The notes beneath the pieces are model-generated. The model had not been told where the DNA came from. It did not search any database and was given only the letters and a program-made list of their open reading frames with translations. A program made the translations under genes and the position numbers. This document shows positions 5,424 to 7,572 of a stretch of 7,572 nt of DNA, piece after piece (the first letter of the stretch is position 1; each line of letters opens with the position of its first letter). The DNA is from JBBRLA01 sp038231615 (GTDB lineage Bacteria > Myxococcota_A > Polyangia > Palsa-1104 > JAEUJZ01). The DNA is taken from assembly GCA_038231615.1 (NCBI GenBank), contig JBBRLA010000428.1:1-7572 (forward strand), written 5' to 3'.

Positions 5424-5796
5424 CATGAACATGGACAAGATTGTCGACGAGCTTTCCAACCTGACCGTGATGCAGATCGCGGGCCTCACCAAGCTCCTGG
5501 AGGACAAGTGGGGCGTGAAGGCGGCCCCCGTGGCCATGGCCGGTCCCGCCGCCTCCGCCGCTCCCGCGGCAGCGGTCATCGAGCAGACCGAGTTCACCGT
5601 GCACCTGACCGGGGCCGGCGCCAACAAGATCCAAGTGATCAAGGCGATCCGCGAGATCACCAGCCTCGGCCTCAAAGAGGCCAAGGACCTGGTCGACGGC
5701 GCCCCCAAGGAGGTCAAGGTGGGCGTACCCAAGGAAGAGGCCGAGTCCATCAAGAAGAAGATCGTGGACGCTGGCGGGACTGCTGAAATCAAGTAG
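5416..5796 (+). CDS. rplL: 50S ribosomal protein L7/L12
   Basis: Stalk protein, present as several dimers per ribosome, that recruits and stimulates translational GTPases. The 126-residue protein has the standard layout: an N-terminal dimerisation domain (about 1-36), an Ala/Pro-rich hinge (37-54) and a C-terminal domain (55-126). The factor-binding helices are near residues 71-94 (KIQVIKAIREITSLGLKEAK). The ATG at 5416 follows AGGAG (5404-5408) with a 7-base spacer and overlaps the rplJ stop by 8 bases. Further in-frame ATGs at residues 4 and 6 are less likely starts. A 168-base gap separates it from rpoB. Confidence 0.97.
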   Translation: MADMNMDKIVDELSNLTVMQIAGLTKLLEDKWGVKAAPVAMAGPAASAAPAAAVIEQTEFTVHLTGAGANKIQVIKAIREITSLGLKEAKDLVDGAPKEVKVGVPKEEAESIKKKIVDAGGTAEIK

Positions 5797-5824
5797 CCAG
5801 AAGGACGTGGCGTCATCGCCATAT

Positions 5825-5868
5825 CGGGGGCAGTTGACGCATCAGCGGCTCGCGGGGGCAGTTTGCCC
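5825..5868 (+). repeat. 11-bp direct repeats with a hairpin in the rplL-rpoB gap
   Basis: CGGGGGCAGTT occurs twice, at 5825-5835 and 5853-5863, spaced 28 bases start to start. The second copy forms a hairpin, GGGCA-GTT-TGCCC (5856-5868), with only TT after it. The pair could be a protein binding site or part of an attenuator. No function is known to me. Confidence 0.55.
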
Positions 5869-5914
5869 TTGTGGGCCGCCTACACATTTCCGGTGTCCTC
5901 GTAGTGGCTGCGGT

Positions 5915-5941
5915 GTTCGGGGCCGATGGTCGGCCCCGGGC
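5915..5941 (+). promoter_or_regulatory. Strong hairpin upstream of rpoB
   Basis: CGGGGCCGA (5918-5926) pairs perfectly with TCGGCCCCG (5930-5938) around a TGG loop, and three weaker pairs can extend it to 5915/5941. No T-run follows, so full intrinsic termination is unlikely. The E. coli rplL-rpoB gap holds an attenuator and an RNase III site that adjust rpoBC output relative to ribosomal proteins; this hairpin is well placed for a similar job. It ends 13 bases before the rpoB ribosome binding site. Confidence 0.55.
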
Positions 5942-5964
5942 AACGCCTCAAAGAAAGGATCTCT

Positions 5965-7572
<1,608 letters not shown>

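Noticed and set aside
4788..5822. 344-codon minus-strand ORF opposite rplJ and rplL
   Set aside because: Long antisense frames are expected opposite high-GC codon-biased genes; the + strand genes are unmistakable and the antisense product shows no family features.
5834..5862. TTGACG at 5834-5839 as a -35 box for an rpoB promoter
   Set aside because: No acceptable -10 hexamer lies 15 to 19 bases downstream; the sequence there is G-rich.

Overview
The window is GC-rich and reads almost entirely on the + strand. It looks like chromosomal DNA of a deltaproteobacterium in the broad sense (Myxococcota or Desulfobacterota-like). The reasons are the order tRNA-Thr/Tyr/Gly/Thr - rpmG - tRNA-Trp - secE - nusG - rplKAJL - rpoB, the three-helix type of SecE, and an RpoB N-terminus of the style seen in that group. 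This placement rests on synteny and remembered family sequences, not on a search.

Region 1 (1-1601) is the 3' part of a membrane-anchored PP2C-type Ser/Thr phosphatase. A repeat-bearing Ala/Glu/Pro-rich segment comes first, then the C-terminal two thirds of a PP2C domain, one transmembrane helix and a small beta-rich PEGA-like tail. The first PP2C metal motif is not visible.

Region 2 (1602-2415) starts with a promoter-like element with a perfect TTGACA box. It is followed by tRNA-Thr(UGU), tRNA-Tyr(GUA), tRNA-Gly(UCC), tRNA-Thr(GGU), the 53-residue rpmG (L33) and tRNA-Trp(CCA). The tuf gene usually found between the second tRNA-Thr and rpmG is absent; only 78 bases separate them. None of the tRNA genes encodes its CCA end.

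Region 3 (2416-7572) is the classic secE-nusG-rplK-rplA-rplJ-rplL-rpoB cluster. It joins protein export (SecE), transcription elongation (NusG, RpoB) and the ribosomal L11/L1 and L10-L7/L12 stalk proteins. The gaps hold regulatory-looking DNA: a candidate secE promoter, A-tracts plus a weak promoter before rplK, inverted repeats before rplA, a compact hairpin before rplJ (candidate L10 leader), and direct repeats plus two hairpins between rplL and rpoB. rpoB runs off the window inside rifampicin cluster I.

I see no mobile element, CRISPR array, defence system or other undescribed system. The oddest items are the missing tuf, the tandem repeats lying inside or beside the phosphatase domain, and a C-A mismatch in one tRNA T-stem.
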